DNA of 60,000 nt from Antedon mediterranea (taxonomy: Eukaryota; Echinodermata; Crinoidea; Comatulida; Antedonidae), in the NCBI RefSeq assembly GCF_964355755.1, contig NC_092671.1, positions 10,119,001 to 10,179,000 on the forward strand. The letters run 5' to 3'. The notes below the pieces were generated by a model. It saw only the letters and a list, made by a program, of their open reading frames with translations. It did no database searches and was not told the DNA's origin. Numbering within the stretch: position 1 is the first letter of the stretch; the number at the start of each line of letters is the position of its first letter. Made by a program: the position numbers and the translations under genes. Of the stretch, positions 23,185-35,684 are shown piece after piece.

Positions 23185-26100
23185 TTAACTTTTTTTTTAC
23201 TACGCAAATGTATCCAAAAACTATACAAAAATTAAGAAAAAAAATTATTCGTTTAGCAAAATGCAGAGTAACAGAGGGTGTGCTATTTAATATTTCAGCT
23301 ACTACTGTATTGAAGATGCAGGTATATTCAAGATTTTTTATATTCACTAAGCTTTTGTGACGTAATTAGAAATTTTGCAATAACACGAAAGACAAAAAAA
23401 TGCCTGAAGAAAACAGAAAATATCCTTGATCAATATTAATAATAATATTCAACAATTTCAACAGATTTACTGTCAACACAAAAAATGTTATCAATAACTT
23501 GAAATATTATGATGCAACTGCCATGGCTATTGCATAGAATAGCAGCACCAAGCCTAGCATTTAACACAACCATCGATATTACAATTTGAATGAAATTTAA
23601 TTTACTTACAATTTGATAAAGCTTCAACACTCTCCCTAAACCTTCTAAGAAACTGTAAAAATAATATTAATATAGTGTTCTTCTCTTCTTCCAGTCAAAT
23701 TGTTTGCGTATTTTTATTAGTTACACAACTACCTGAGGCAGCACGTACATAGACTATTTCCTCACATTAGGTTTATAGCTTCAGGATGGCTTTTCACACC
23801 ACATCGTTTATTTTTCTAGTTGTCACCCTTTCTGATAGGGTTAATCTCACTCAGATCTGTGTACAGTTTGCATCTATAGTTCAACCTTTCTATTTGCTAT
23901 TGTAGTCAATGCAATATACAACTATTGATCTGAGTCTACTGGAATTGTAATGGTAAAATCAAGTACTGTAGATGTAAATGTATTTCTGTTGCACCTTAAA
24001 CAATGAAAAAACATTGCGTACACGAGGTATTGCAAATTAAAACTACATGCTTCTCTTTTACGTAAAATGTCCTTATGTACAGTCAGTGGTTGCATGGACT
24101 AATTTGAGATTATGATATACAATATCTAAAGTATTTCTTCATTCAAGATTTTTAGTCATTTTGATTGAAATTTGTAAAAATTTAACATCACCATTAGGTC
24201 TAATGGTATAGTTTACAATTCATTACAAGACATATAAATGTTACGTCTACTTAAACTAAATCAAAACCGTCACTGACAACTCAATCCTCACCTCGATTCT
24301 AACGGAAAAGTAAAATAAATGTACAAACACCAATAGTTAGGACATTTTTAACATAAAAAAATGGTATTATTAAATTTTGTTCTGACTACTAAAAACATGA
24401 AAATATAGATATCATATGTGATACAATACTAAATATTTTTAATAGCACCTGATGATATTGGATGTATCGTGACAATCAAGTCAATAAAAAAAAAAATCTT
24501 AGAATTTATAGGAGTTGAACTTATCACCCAATTGTATAAAGCAAGAACGCTATTGCCTAACAAATCAACTGATTTGACGCCAACCTTTCATTTTCATTCT
24601 CAGTTCTTTAGTCTGTAAGCACTCACTTTATGAATCAAGCTGCATAATTACCATAATAAATTTTGTATCATTTGATAAATTTTTATTCCTTATTTATTAT
24701 CGTAGTCTATTTGCACGCTTTTTATTCACATGTTTTATTTTTTATATCTTTTATGGAAAAAGAGAAGGAAATGAATTCTGTATCTTTTGATAAATATCAA
24801 AGGATTAGCATCAAAAATATGTTTGTAATCCTTTATATTAAAAATAGAAACTGACTGCTAATGTATTTTGAGCAATCACAGACCTATTCACGGTCAATCA
24901 AAGTGTAAAATGCATTGATTGAGGCGTCACTAATAACAATTCAAACCAAACAGATTTTCCGCGCTGTTTACTTTGAAAGGGCTCTTGCTAATAAACGTGA
25001 AACTGAACCGTTGTATTCAGGTTCAACTTCTTTGTGACTGTAAACCACGCAAACAAAAGCATGGGGATGGGAAAAGTGGAGCGCGTTTGACTCCCAGAGA
25101 ACTGAATTTATCAGACAGGTGACGAACCAGTGGTAGTGCCTATGAGAACCACGGAAAAACATGGATATTGACACCCTCATCAAATGTCCCATAACTCCCT
25201 GATCAATATTACAGTTATTACTACTGTACTGATACAGGTGTACTGTAGCTCAGATATTAGCCCACTCTCATGAATATACTTCTCTCAGATTTAAGCCCAC
25301 TATCATACTTTAACCAGAGTATCTAGAACAATTAATTTTTAACAAAATAATGAATTGTTGGCTTAATGAAATGGTCATTATAAATTATTAACGATGAATA
25401 TCACTATTTGAAATTCTAGAGGGTGCTACACAGTTTTTGTAAACATTATAAATAATACACAATAGAGCTTAGTAACATCAAAGTAAAACAATTTTAATAA
25501 TTATTTTTTAATTTAGATTAATAAGACCTAAAAAAGTTTACTTTATAAACAAATACAAAATATTCAGTCTTTGTTTATTTACCAATAACAATTGATTACA
25601 TAACTTTGCAATTAGTAATTAATCCTAGATTATTATTCATTGATATTAATCTTCATAAAAAATCAATTTTAACAAAAGTAATAGAATTCAAAAGCTGTAA
25701 AATGTAACATATGTGTTATCCCACTATCATCACACATTGTAACAATTTTATCTTTGTGTTATGTGCTCTTTTCATAGTTGAGAGAGAAGTGCTATTAACA
25801 AAATCTATTGTTAAAGCCTTGATCTATCCTTTATAATCTCTGTATTGGAGTTGTAAGTTAACTGTTAATTTATTGATGATTTAATCCAACCGCTTGATCT
25901 GTACAATAGTACATGGAAGACAAACATGTATGCACTGTGATAACAATATCTAACTTTCAATAGACGGACATCGTCAACCAGCCAAGAAATTGATTACTTA
26001 GAAATGTTTCCACGTTAATACTATTTACATGTATAAGATACTTGGAATAGGATTTTGTTGATCAAACAAATAGAGGGCGTGATATAATATTTCATTTCAT

Positions 26101-26368
26101 CATCAATATCAATTTTTCTAAAAATATATAGACATTGTCTATTGTTATACAACTATTTGCACCAAAAAATAAAAATATCAGGATTGCAACTCGAAAATTA
26201 AATTTTAAAAAAAATAAAATTATACTTTTTTTTCTCCTCCCAAAAATAAACGCTTCTGTTATACATTGTTGGAGATATAAACAACAAAAATAACCCAACT
26301 TAAAAACTGAACTGGTAGCTATAATAAAACAAAACTTTTTATAGACAAAAACCTAAAGTATGAGGCAA

Positions 26369-26440
26369 AATTAAGAGGTGGGGTTGAATTAGGAGGTGGG
26401 TAGAATTAGGAGGTGGGGTAGAATTAAGAGGTGGGGTTGA
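26369..26440. repeat. Short tandem array, unit about 18 bp, 4 copies
   Basis: Four imperfect copies of AATTAGGAGGTGGGGTAG (variants AATTAAGAGGTGGGGTTG). G-rich on the plus strand. Confidence 0.8.
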
Positions 26441-28405
26441 GCCAAGAGATTGGTAATCAAAGAAAGATGGTACATTATTAATGAGTTCTTAATTCAACTT
26501 TGGTGTTAAGACAATTTAATGAATTGTCTGTCCTTCAGTGTATTTGGATACAATAGTTATTCAATTAAATTGCGATCAGATAGTAGTGAACAAAATAAAG
26601 TAACTGACCCTAGGCATTATTAAGTATAAGGGTATACTGTACTTCAGTTTAAAAACACTAAACAAGTACACTTGTGTAGAATCAATATGATACTTATTTA
26701 TCTCTATTTCCATTGCATACTCTCAGAATATGAATTTTTTTATTTGTTAAAGATGTTATTCTATTTTTTATTTAGAGAGGCGTAGGTGTGAATTTACAGT
26801 ACAGTACAGTATAAAATACTACACAATATACAAATAGACACTGATATACATTTTGATCAGTGATTAGTGAATTTTTATTATAAGACCTTAAAAATGGAAG
26901 TCATTCTGTAAATAGTGCTGAAATATTTCAGATTATATGTTTTAACCAGTGTCCCCTAGGTCTAAATTATGAAAAGATGTTTAATATTATTTGAAAAGTC
27001 ATTCTGTAAATATGGCTAAAATATTCCTGCCCACTGTCCCCGAGGTCCTGCATTCTTCACAGGTATATCTTATTGTGAATGCCCAGTGAAACTGAACACC
27101 TCCGCAAATAAACTTCACTTTTCTTACATTGTTGACACTCTGGTAGCTTGGAAATCTTTACCTGAGGTCCACTAACTGCAAACAGATGAATGTGTGAACA
27201 AACCAAAACGCGAGAGTTTTATTGCAATAAATAATCAGATTTTGAATATTCTAAAAATTATAAAACTTAAATTAGTTTTCAGATTAACTTCTTAATGTAT
27301 TATTTAACTTTACAATTTAGAAAACATGCAAAAAGTATTAATAAATAATATAATATATATAATATAAAAAAATAAATATTTAAAAATTTCAAAATCATAC
27401 TTTATTCTTCAAAAGGATTTAAACCTTTAAACACACTGTAGTACATCTATTACTATTCAACTTGACTTCCTAAGATTCAGTAAAAAGAGAACTTTGCCAC
27501 CAGTGAAAACTCTGGAACAAAATGCGACTCATTTAATGGTACGGCGGCGACGATCTTACAATACCCACGAGTGGAAAGGAGCACGGTTTCACTTGCATTG
27601 CATATTTACACCATCTAATTCAGGTCAACCACGATCAATAAGACAAACATGTGTATAGGCAGGCACATGATTTGTTGATTCTTGTCTTACCTTGGTACTC
27701 GGTAGTTGGCAACGTCAATTAATAAGTTCTTGTACATGATATTTGACACCCTATACAACCAATCCCTTTATGAAAAGCTAACACTATGAAATACTATACT
27801 AAAATTAGTTTAGATGAAAACTTAATTTCTTTTTAACCATTTCACCCCTATAAGCGCTTAATTAGTATCAATTATGAATTCAATTTTTTAATATAATTTA
27901 ATATCATAGTTATTAAATATGAATTTTCTCATATTAAAATGATTTATTCGTATCAAACAAATAGTTTTGAAAGTTTAGGTTAACAACCCATTCTATCATT
28001 GTTTGTAGAAGGTTACCTAGATAGCATTACAACCTATAAGGCTCATCATGTGACATGAATGTGGACAAATTTGTAAACTGTTTTGGTAACCGTGACAATT
28101 ATTGCATAAACATTTTCAAACATGTCTTTTGAACATTATACAGTAGCATTCTTAAATCCAGGATTTTGAAATAGACATTCTATACAACCCCAGGGCCTAA
28201 AATTAAATGCTAAACTATGTTCTATCTTTTGTTTAGAATAATATAAATTAGAGGGCTAGCCCTGTCCAAGTGAACTCTCATTTACTGTCACCACCTCAGA
28301 CTAAAACAGAGTATACCAGGGTTATGATATTCATTTTATATACTGCTTTACAAATTGTAATAAGTTCACTTCTAACAAGTGCAAAGCATACAATTCATAA
28401 AACAC

Positions 28406-28458
28406 AAAGACATGATAATGTCTTTCAATATAACACACAAAGACATGATAATGTCTTT
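28406..28458. repeat. Duplicated 20-nt palindrome
   Basis: AAAGACATGATAATGTCTTT is an inverted repeat (8-bp arms, GATA loop) at 28406-28425. It occurs again at 28439-28458 as part of an exact 33-bp direct duplication. Confidence 0.85.
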
Positions 28459-28610
28459 CAATATAACCAAGGTGAATAAACCTAGTATAACAATTCACAA
28501 CATTAGCCTACAGTAGCTTTATATCGATTTAAAAATTGAAATTCAAAATCAAAGTTCAACTCCCGGGTTCAACATATAACCTGTTCAAAATAATAATGAT
28601 TTGGACTTAC

Positions 28611-28703
28611 CAACACTGGAAGCTGTGTTTGTTGGAGTAAATGTAAGATCTGCATTTGAACTCATATCTGACTGTGAAAGACTTGAGCTGTATGTAGTGT
28701 GCC
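28611..28703 (-). CDS. FBXL7: FBXL7-like protein, exon 2
   Basis: A 93-bp minus-strand exon bounded by the acceptor TTCTTTTACAG and donor GTTG|GTAAGT. It encodes HTTYSSSLSQSDMSSNADLT followed by FTPTNTASSV, a Ser/Thr-rich stretch like the N-terminal disordered region of FBXL7. It enters in the phase left by exon 1 (A+GG = Arg) and leaves one base that joins exon 3 (G+AG = Glu). The agreement of both phases is the main support. Confidence 0.75.
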
Positions 28704-29888
28704 CTGTAAAAGAAAGTTAACTAGGCCTATTTATTTGAGAAATTTATTGCACTGAAACACAGCATACTTTTGTATGTTATACCTTGTTGATGATCATGTA
28801 ACCGTGAATGATTTGTTTACATCCATTTCCCCCCAAAAAATAGTTGATGAGGAAAGAAACATGAAAATAACATTTATTTATTTGGCGTAAGTTAAAAACT
28901 TCATATCAATAGTATACAATACTGTAAGTACATTTCTAACTTAGATCTGATATTGTCCTTTTTAGACAATCTAATTCCATCGCTGCATGTCTCACTCATA
29001 CAGTGGTAAGAAAACAAACAAGTTTGTGTACATATGCTTTGATATGTACAAACATTACTATAGCAGCTAATATAAATGATCTATAGACCTTACTCCATGT
29101 ATAGACAGACTGATAGTAATCAAGGGAATACAGTAGGAATGAAACAAACACAGCTAAAGTGTATTACCTAATTAACTGATTGCGTAGTGATAACATGACT
29201 AGTATTTGTCACTAGTGATACTTTACTACATGATTTACATTTTAGCTACAATTTCCAATATAAAAGCAGAATTAAATAAAATTGAAGATTCACTTTATAA
29301 AAATAAAATAAAATTGCACCAGTGTTAACTTCTGTAAGCCATTCATTCTATGTGTACAAGGTACTGCAGAGTATGTATTGTATAAAAGGAAAAGGTAGGC
29401 CCTCATCTCGGAGGCGTAGAGGGCCAAATCCCTGAGCATGTACAGGGCCTACTGTATATCCTGAGTCATAAGCATAAGGATAAATAGTGTACAGTACATA
29501 ATTAAATACAATCTTTAATAGTATTTGCTTAAAGCTAAACAGTAGACTAATATCAGATAAAAACAGGAAATAATTGAAATGTACAATATGGTAATTGACA
29601 TATGCAGGAAGAAATTGAACTAATATTAATTACAAGTTAATTGTGCCATTTTTATCATTAAAATATTATTAACATTTTTGTATGACCATACAGATATTAT
29701 AGTAAACTATAATATTAAAAATAATATGGTATGACCTACTTTATGAAATTATGAAAGGAACCAACCACTAGGATATTATTATAAACTGAAGATATCAATC
29801 AAAATTTTAAATTAAATCTTTACTACTAAAGACAGAGCACCTTGGGATTGATTCTAATATGAATAAAATGTAAACAATTTTGACTTAC
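28704..29888. other. Intron 1 of the FBXL7-like gene
   Basis: AT-rich intron of 1.2 kb with no feature that I can support. Confidence 0.7.
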
Positions 29889-29949
29889 TGTCCAACGAAT
29901 CGTGTCGCTGTGCAGAAGGCAGGTGAACTTTACCGGATGAGTTTCCCAT
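29889..29949 (-). CDS. FBXL7: FBXL7-like protein, exon 1 with start codon
   Basis: First coding exon on the minus strand: MGNSSGKVHLPSAQRHDSLD, then donor ACA|GTAAGT. Vertebrate FBXL7 likewise begins with MG followed by Asn and a Gly-Lys. This start was chosen for that resemblance, although an in-frame ATG lies seven codons upstream (29970). A Gly at position 2 followed by Asn-Ser-Ser is compatible with N-myristoylation, which I infer only from the motif. The transcript may extend upstream to a 5' UTR exon near 32326-32430. Confidence 0.7.
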
Positions 29950-32325
29950 TGTAACCGAGAACTTGAGCATCCCAAGGGAAAGTTGCACCCCGTGGTGAGG
30001 TGCAATGGTCCGTGTTCAGCAACCAGGCAACATCTAGCTGGCCTACTATCCTATACAACTCTTCAATCTTAAATGCAGTACATCTGTTTTTTAGACAGCG
30101 ACTTACATAGCCACTGGCGAATGTATTGAAATTATAATCAGTGTTTGATTAACAAGTAATAGCTACATCTAGATAATTGCTAGGAATGTTAAAATTCTTA
30201 TACTTGCACTTGGATTATGCACTCAGTATACTAGAGATCACATACATGTCTTGGTGTAGATTTTAGGTAAATAGATCACATACTTGTCCTTTGATGTCTT
30301 GGTGTAGATTTAATTGTTGTTGTGATAATATTACAATAAGGAATGTTAATATTCATATCACATTGAAGATAATGGGTTATCCATTTTATCTGAAAAAACA
30401 AATAAAAAATGTATATAAACTTCTCACATCAGAATACAATAAGATATTTGCTACATATTTGTAAATATTTCTTTATAAATCCCACCCACAAACTGTTGAG
30501 GAAAGAGAACAAATTTGTTCTTCATCATCTAGTACAAGGTTTCTCGTCAGGCTTTTAGCTATTTACTAATCCAGCAAATTTGTTTGCGCATAATATTTTT
30601 TTTCGGTGCTTCGAATGAAGGACCATCTTATACCATAAAGGTATTTATATCTCCATGTGAGCAATCAGAATTAAGTGTGGACTATGTTTTCTTGGTGTCA
30701 AAGGCTCACTGCCTCAATTTATATCAATCACATCCAATAAACGTTCTGACTGTTTGATGCACTAATAAGTGATATTTTGGAGTGTAATACATGGTGATCG
30801 TTAAACAGCTAATAGCCCAATGTTATTCACAATCATTGTTCTATGGTACACAACACAAAACAAAGCATAGGGATTGACAATGAGTCAAATGCAATACTGT
30901 ATTTACACAGTATGTCATTGTTAAACTTGACCATCAGATGTGGTAGTTCCAAGGCACACTATAATTATACACTGTAACTGAACAACAGGGTTTTTAAATT
31001 GATAAATTATTATTGTTCAACAATAAATTCTATACTACTTATTTTCTAAAGTAAGCTTAAATATATTTTTCTTTAAACAAGATTAGTATAAAAACAATGC
31101 AACTTATGCTACTTAGCTAATAAATTAATTTGTTTCTTGTTATTTCTGATAGGACTTCCATATAACAATACATAACATTCCAATACACAAATGTTACATG
31201 GTTTCAAAAAGTACAGAAACAACAAAATACCTATCACAAAGTTGTTTATGTATAGAGTAAAACATAGTGCAGTTCACTGAATTATCCATTAAATTCAATA
31301 AGTGATATAGCAGTATTATGATTTGAATTTAATACAACTGTTCTGTTCACTTATTTTTCCTTCAAGTTAACATATCTAAATTCACTACTGTATCCATCAT
31401 TTCTACAACAACTCCCTGGTTGATACTTGAACCATATTTCCACTTGTTAGGCCAGGCCAGACATTGTGTATAACAGGGATGACACGTAACCACTAAGGAC
31501 TTCCCACTAATAACATGATTGTGGAAAGACTTATTGTCATTCTGATAACTGATGACAGCTTTATGTTTGTTGATGTTTTTGCATTGAGATGCAAATCTGA
31601 CAAAAATATTCTTTCTATATGAATATCAACTCTACAAAGTACAAGTTCAAAACCTTCTCAAATTACAAGTAACTTTTGAATCCATAAATCTATACTTTAA
31701 AACCATTCACATAAATCCCCTTGAATTTTAATCATTTTTTCTCTTTTTTTGTGAATTTTAATAATAGAATTATTATTACTTAACCAAATATAAAACGATA
31801 TGGCAGGGGATAGAGCATGTCTTTTTCACTGGATGTAAGGTATGGTATTGAGAAGATTGGGCCTCCAACCCTTGAAACATAAGAAAAAAAACATCCCTCT
31901 AGGCAATGGTGTGAAAAAGATGATAATGAGTACAAGAGAAAATGGGAAGAAAAAAAATAAAACTACTGATGAGTTTCGACTCGCAGCTTCAACATCGTTA
32001 AGTTCACCCAGTATAATGTTAAACCTTTCGGCCAGGCAGTTGGCTTGCAGAGTACAATTGCTATAACCTATTTGATTTACATCTATTTTTGCATCAACTA
32101 TTACATTACATACCGTACCTTTTTATACCGTAAATAAAGAAATGTTTATTTTATATTTGTGAAATTGCCCTGAAAAAAAAGGCGGGGGAGTGGGGGCGGG
32201 GGGCTAACTCCTTTATTCTATTTCTTTATTAATTTCTATTTTTTTCAAATATTAATTGTATTCTTAGCGACACCTTTTGTAACAAGTTAGAGTACTAGGC
32301 CTTTTATTGTAGTACAGTCAGTCAC

Positions 32326-32430
32326 CTGGAAACGAGCCGGGCAGTAAGCACCTTGCTCCTCCGAGATGTTCACGTACTTAGACAGGGCCTGAGAGGTCAG
32401 ACACTCCGTCTTTTAGATCAACGACATTGA
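32326..32430 (-). other. Possible 5' UTR exon of the FBXL7-like gene
   Basis: A GC-richer patch on the minus strand ends in a strong donor (GTTTCCAG|GTGACT). It has no open frame of note. It lies 2.4 kb upstream of coding exon 1 in the right orientation, so a non-coding first exon is plausible. No transcript data support this. Confidence 0.25.
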
Positions 32431-32678
32431 ACCTACAGAAACATTATGGATTAGTATTAAACAGAATAATTTCATATACTATACCTTGTTTATGATATTT
32501 TGTGTACGTAGACATGACGTAAGCCGACAGGTTAAACCAGTACCTCGTCTGCTGATAAATTATCGATTTGTTTTTTGTAGCGGGACGAACTTAAATATAG
32601 AGGGCGACATTTGCTTTAAAGGTTCTTCTGCCAGATTAAAGTATTTATAATGTTTTATTTATAACCTCTATTGTTTTT

Positions 32679-33478
32679 AGTCGCGTGGAAGCGACTCTAT
32701 AGTTCACTATGTCGGTCGGTCGGTCTGTCTGTCTGTCTGTCTGTCTGTCGGTCTGTCTGTCGGTCTGTCTGTCTGTCTGTCTGTCGGTCCGGTATCACTA
32801 TGCGTTTTATCGCTTTATGACCTTATCTTGATATCAGTTTAATCTAGCTAAGTCAATTTTTCACAGAATATTCCTTATGGCCAGGAATCGATGTGGTTAT
32901 GTTTTCACGGTGCGCAATAAAAAATTACGCGGTCTACGCACGATTTAACGAAATCACGTTTGTAATCATATCTTAACAACCATGAATCACAATTAAATAA
33001 AATTTGGTACTCATAAATTTCAGGGCATAAATCATCATATGGCAGTACAATTACGTGCGTAGCGCATGTAACGCATGCGTACGCGCGCTTAAAATTTTCA
33101 AAATTTATTTTCGATGAAATAAGAGTACGTTTCAGGCAATTTTAAGCGTTTACAAAATTGCCATGAGTGCGCAGATTTTTGCGCGCGCACTGCGCGTTAA
33201 ATGTTATTGCGCACTCTTTTTACCCGATTTCTGTTTTCTTGACTTACTTTTCAACTCGAAATTACGTTATACGAGCACGTCAAAAGTGACAGGCTACGCA
33301 CGTGTAAATTAAAAAAATATAAATGTTTTTAAACATTTCAACATTTTTAAACATGTTCAGTAATTTCGGTCAGTATAGTTCACTATGTCGGTCGGTCCGT
33401 CTGTCTGTCGGTCTGTCTGTCTGTCGGTCTGTTTGTCTGTCGGTCCGGTATCACTATGCATTGTAGCACGCGACTTAA
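32679..33478. repeat. CpG-rich repeat block with two (GTCTGTCG)n arrays
   Basis: Two near-copies of a unit, TATAGTTCACTATGTCGGTC, then GTCTGTCT/GTCGGTCT repeats, then GGTCCGGTATCACTATGC, lie at about 32698-32804 and 33375-33463. The outer edges carry AGTCGCGTG in opposite orientation (left 32680s, right 33470s). The left one forms a GTCGC/GCGAC hairpin. Between them are runs such as TGCGCGCGCACTGCGCG and CATGCGTACGCGCGC, quite unlike the surrounding AT-rich DNA. It looks like one dispersed repeat unit. Confidence 0.6.
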
Positions 33479-34123
33479 TGGCTGTTGGCCTTGTTAATTA
33501 TCATGGCCAGTTCACAGAAATCAGAAAAAGACACTGAATTTCATCATTAGTTGTTGTTTAATTGTCGTTTACTCTTTATCAGTCTGTAATCTATGAAATA
33601 CAACAGTAGTTATATTTGTTTATTGTAGCTATAAGTTAGAGGTAGATTTTGTAGAAGTGATTCCCTGAAAATGCTAGCATTTTAAATATACCTGATGAGT
33701 CTGAGGTATTGTAAAGAGTTAAAAGTAGCATCTAATCTTGAAGAATTTATATATAGATATTTCTTTAAAAGCCAATTAATGCGACTTTTTACAACATTGA
33801 TTTGAAGCACAAAGGGTCATGCTATGCGCATTATGTATTAAATATCCACAATTGTATATGTCTATGATTGATAATCAATCGTTCTACTAACATCATAATT
33901 AAAATTAAGATATTTTCAAAATTGCTGTACTATTTATCATCAAGTATAAGCAATACACGCTTTAATTTAAAACGGTTAACTTATTGACTACTAAACTCAG
34001 CTGCAGATTAAAATGCATTTACTTAATATTAATATATCTTATATACCCTGTTTTTGGTTTTGTGAACGTAACAATTTTAGGTGAATTACACCCTTAAACT
34101 TTTACATTAAAATTTACAAACAA

Positions 34124-34129
34124 TTTATT
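34124..34129 (-). promoter_or_regulatory. Candidate polyadenylation signal of the beta-tubulin gene
   Basis: AATAAA on the minus strand, about 285 nt after the tubulin stop codon. Position and strand fit, but it is a single hexamer in AT-rich DNA. Confidence 0.4.
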
Positions 34130-34412
34130 CACGAAATATCGCACAAACCATCAAGGCCCACGTCTGAGACGCCTCGGGTAGGCCAGCATAAAGTTTAAGC
34201 CAAACGTTTCAAACGCACATTTAAAGTCTTGCAACAAACGCACTGTGTGATGGGTATGCCTACTTTGGGTCTATCCTAGTTCAATAGGCAAATATTTGGG
34301 ATATGGAAGACATTCGACATGGATAGCTGCGCTCACAAATCTGTAGGCCTAAATATATATTTTAAGAATACATAAATAACCAAACTGCGTATAGGCAAGT
34401 CTGATTTTGGGA

Positions 34413-35684
34413 TCAGTACTCCATTTCTGCATCATCCAGTTCATCCGAATCAACTCCAACAGACTCGTACTGATGATATTCTGACACAAGATCATTCAGA
34501 TTTGATTCCGTTTCTAAAAACTCCAGTTCGTCCATTCCTTCGTTCTTGTACGAGTGCAAGTACACTCTTCGTTTCAACATCATGGTGAATTGTTCCGATA
34601 CTCTTCTGATAATTTCCGATATAGCGGTATTATTTCCCATAAAAGTTGCCGTTTTCTTGTAATTTGGTGGCGGTATATTACACACAGCAGTTTTGATGTT
34701 ATCTGGTATCCAGTCTACAAAGTCATTACTACTTTTATTTTGAATGTTTTTAACTTCTCGGTCTACTTCACAAACGGACATGTTTCCGCGGTAAACGACG
34801 GCGGCGCTAAGGTAACGACCGTGTCTAGGGTCACAAGCCGTCATCATGTTTTTTGCATGAAACACTTGTTTCGTCAACTGCGAGACTGTATCTTCGTTAT
34901 AGATACGATTGTCTGTACTCACCATAGGAGCAAAGCCGGTCATAAAGAAATGAAGACGCGGGAAAGGAATCATATTAACGGCAAGTTTACGTAACCCAGC
35001 ATTTAGCTGACCTGGGAATCGTAAACAAGTGGTAACTCCACACATTGTGTTAGCTACCAACTGGTTCATTTGAGAGTAGGTTGGTGCCGTCAGTTTCAAA
35101 GTCCGTGAACAGATGGCAGCAAGAGCCTGGTTGTCGATACAGAACGTCATTTCTGAATGGTCTATAAGTTGGTTCATTGCTAGACCACTGTTGTACGGTT
35201 CTACAATAGTAGCTGAAACACCGGGCGATGGCAACACGCTGTACGATGCCAATATTCGATCTGGATACTCTTCATGCAGTTTACTCATCAGCAGAGTGCC
35301 TAACCCGGAACCAGTTCCTCCTCCTAGAGAGTGTATTAATTGGAATCCTTGTAAACAATCACATTCCTCGGCTTCTTTTTGGACAACCTCCATGATCTCT
35401 TCAATAAGTTCTGCCCCATCTGTGTAATATCCTTTAGCCCAGTTGTTTCCAGCCCCACTCTGGGCATAAATGAAGTTATCTGGTTTAAACAGACGGCCAT
35501 AGTCTCCCGATCTAGCAGCATCCATGGTGCCTGGTTCAAGGTCAACTAGGACGGCTCTTGGAGTGTATATGCCACGTGACTCTTGGTTGAAGTAAACATT
35601 AGCTCGACGAAGTTCTAGATCAGAGTTCCCTTCATACGTTCCTGTTGAACTAATTCCATGCTCCTTGGTTACTTGTTCCCAGAA
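34413..35684 (-). CDS. Divergent beta-tubulin, exon 2 (residues 20-442)
   Basis: Encodes most of a beta-tubulin, the GTP-binding subunit of microtubules. Beta features are [11 protein letters not shown] after the first intron, [10 protein letters not shown], the tubulin signature [24 protein letters not shown] (Lys where alpha has the catalytic Glu) and [18 protein letters not shown]. The whole region is in one exon, with acceptor TTTATTGTAG at 35685. The protein is clearly divergent: [13 protein letters not shown] stands where nearly all beta-tubulins have HWYTGEGMDEMEF. The tail is not Glu-rich and ends ELDDAEMEY, with a C-terminal tyrosine more typical of alpha-tubulin. No frameshift or stop is seen. 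This is probably a tissue-restricted isotype, such as a testis or ciliary one, but that is inference. Confidence 0.93.
   Translation of the reverse strand, partial: FWEQVTKEHGISSTGTYEGNSDLELRRANVYFNQESRGIYTPRAVLVDLEPGTMDAARSGDYGRLFKPDNFIYAQSGAGNNWAKGYYTDGAELIEEIMEVVQKEAEECDCLQGFQLIHSLGGGTGSGLGTLLMSKLHEEYPDRILASYSVLPSPGVSATIVEPYNSGLAMNQLIDHSEMTFCIDNQALAAICSRTLKLTAPTYSQMNQLVANTMCGVTTCLRFPGQLNAGLRKLAVNMIPFPRLHFFMTGFAPMVSTDNRIYNEDTVSQLTKQVFHAKNMMTACDPRHGRYLSAAVVYRGNMSVCEVDREVKNIQNKSSNDFVDWIPDNIKTAVCNIPPPNYKKTATFMGNNTAISEIIRRVSEQFTMMLKRRVYLHSYKNEGMDELEFLETESNLNDLVSEYHQYESVGVDSDELDDAEMEY

Larger units (their letters stand above)
21065..28610. other. Intronic DNA of the FBXL7-like gene
   Basis: AT-rich intron. 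It holds a 20-bp perfect palindrome (21253-21272), a tRNA-like/SINE unit (21650-about 21850), a LINE 3' fragment (22949-23184), a 26369-26440 short tandem array, and a duplicated palindrome (28406-28458). A GC-richer stretch near 27530-27720 contains a possible minus-strand splice donor (ACCAAG|GTAAGA), but no coding exon could be supported. Confidence 0.55.
29950..34123. other. FBXL7-like 5' region and intergenic DNA to the tubulin gene
   Basis: The stretch contains a possible 5' UTR exon (32326-32430) and a CpG-rich repeat block with two GTCTGTCG arrays (32679-33478). The rest is AT-rich with no recognised gene. This is the boundary between the FBXL7-like gene's 5' end and the 3' end of the beta-tubulin gene, both minus strand. 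Confidence 0.5.

Noticed and set aside
24440-24490. CACCTGATGATATTGG followed by a short hairpin, resembling a second hammerhead
   Set aside because: The GAAA box is missing (TGAC instead) and stem I does not close.
24968-25192. 74-codon minus-strand frame beginning MGHLMRVSISMF
   Set aside because: Composition looks random and there are no fitting splice sites to neighbouring exons.
27530-27720. GC-richer patch with a minus-strand donor (ACCAAG|GTAAGA) and a short frame MYKNLLIDVANYRV
   Set aside because: Its phase does not match the downstream FBXL7-like exons, and the frame is only 16 codons long.
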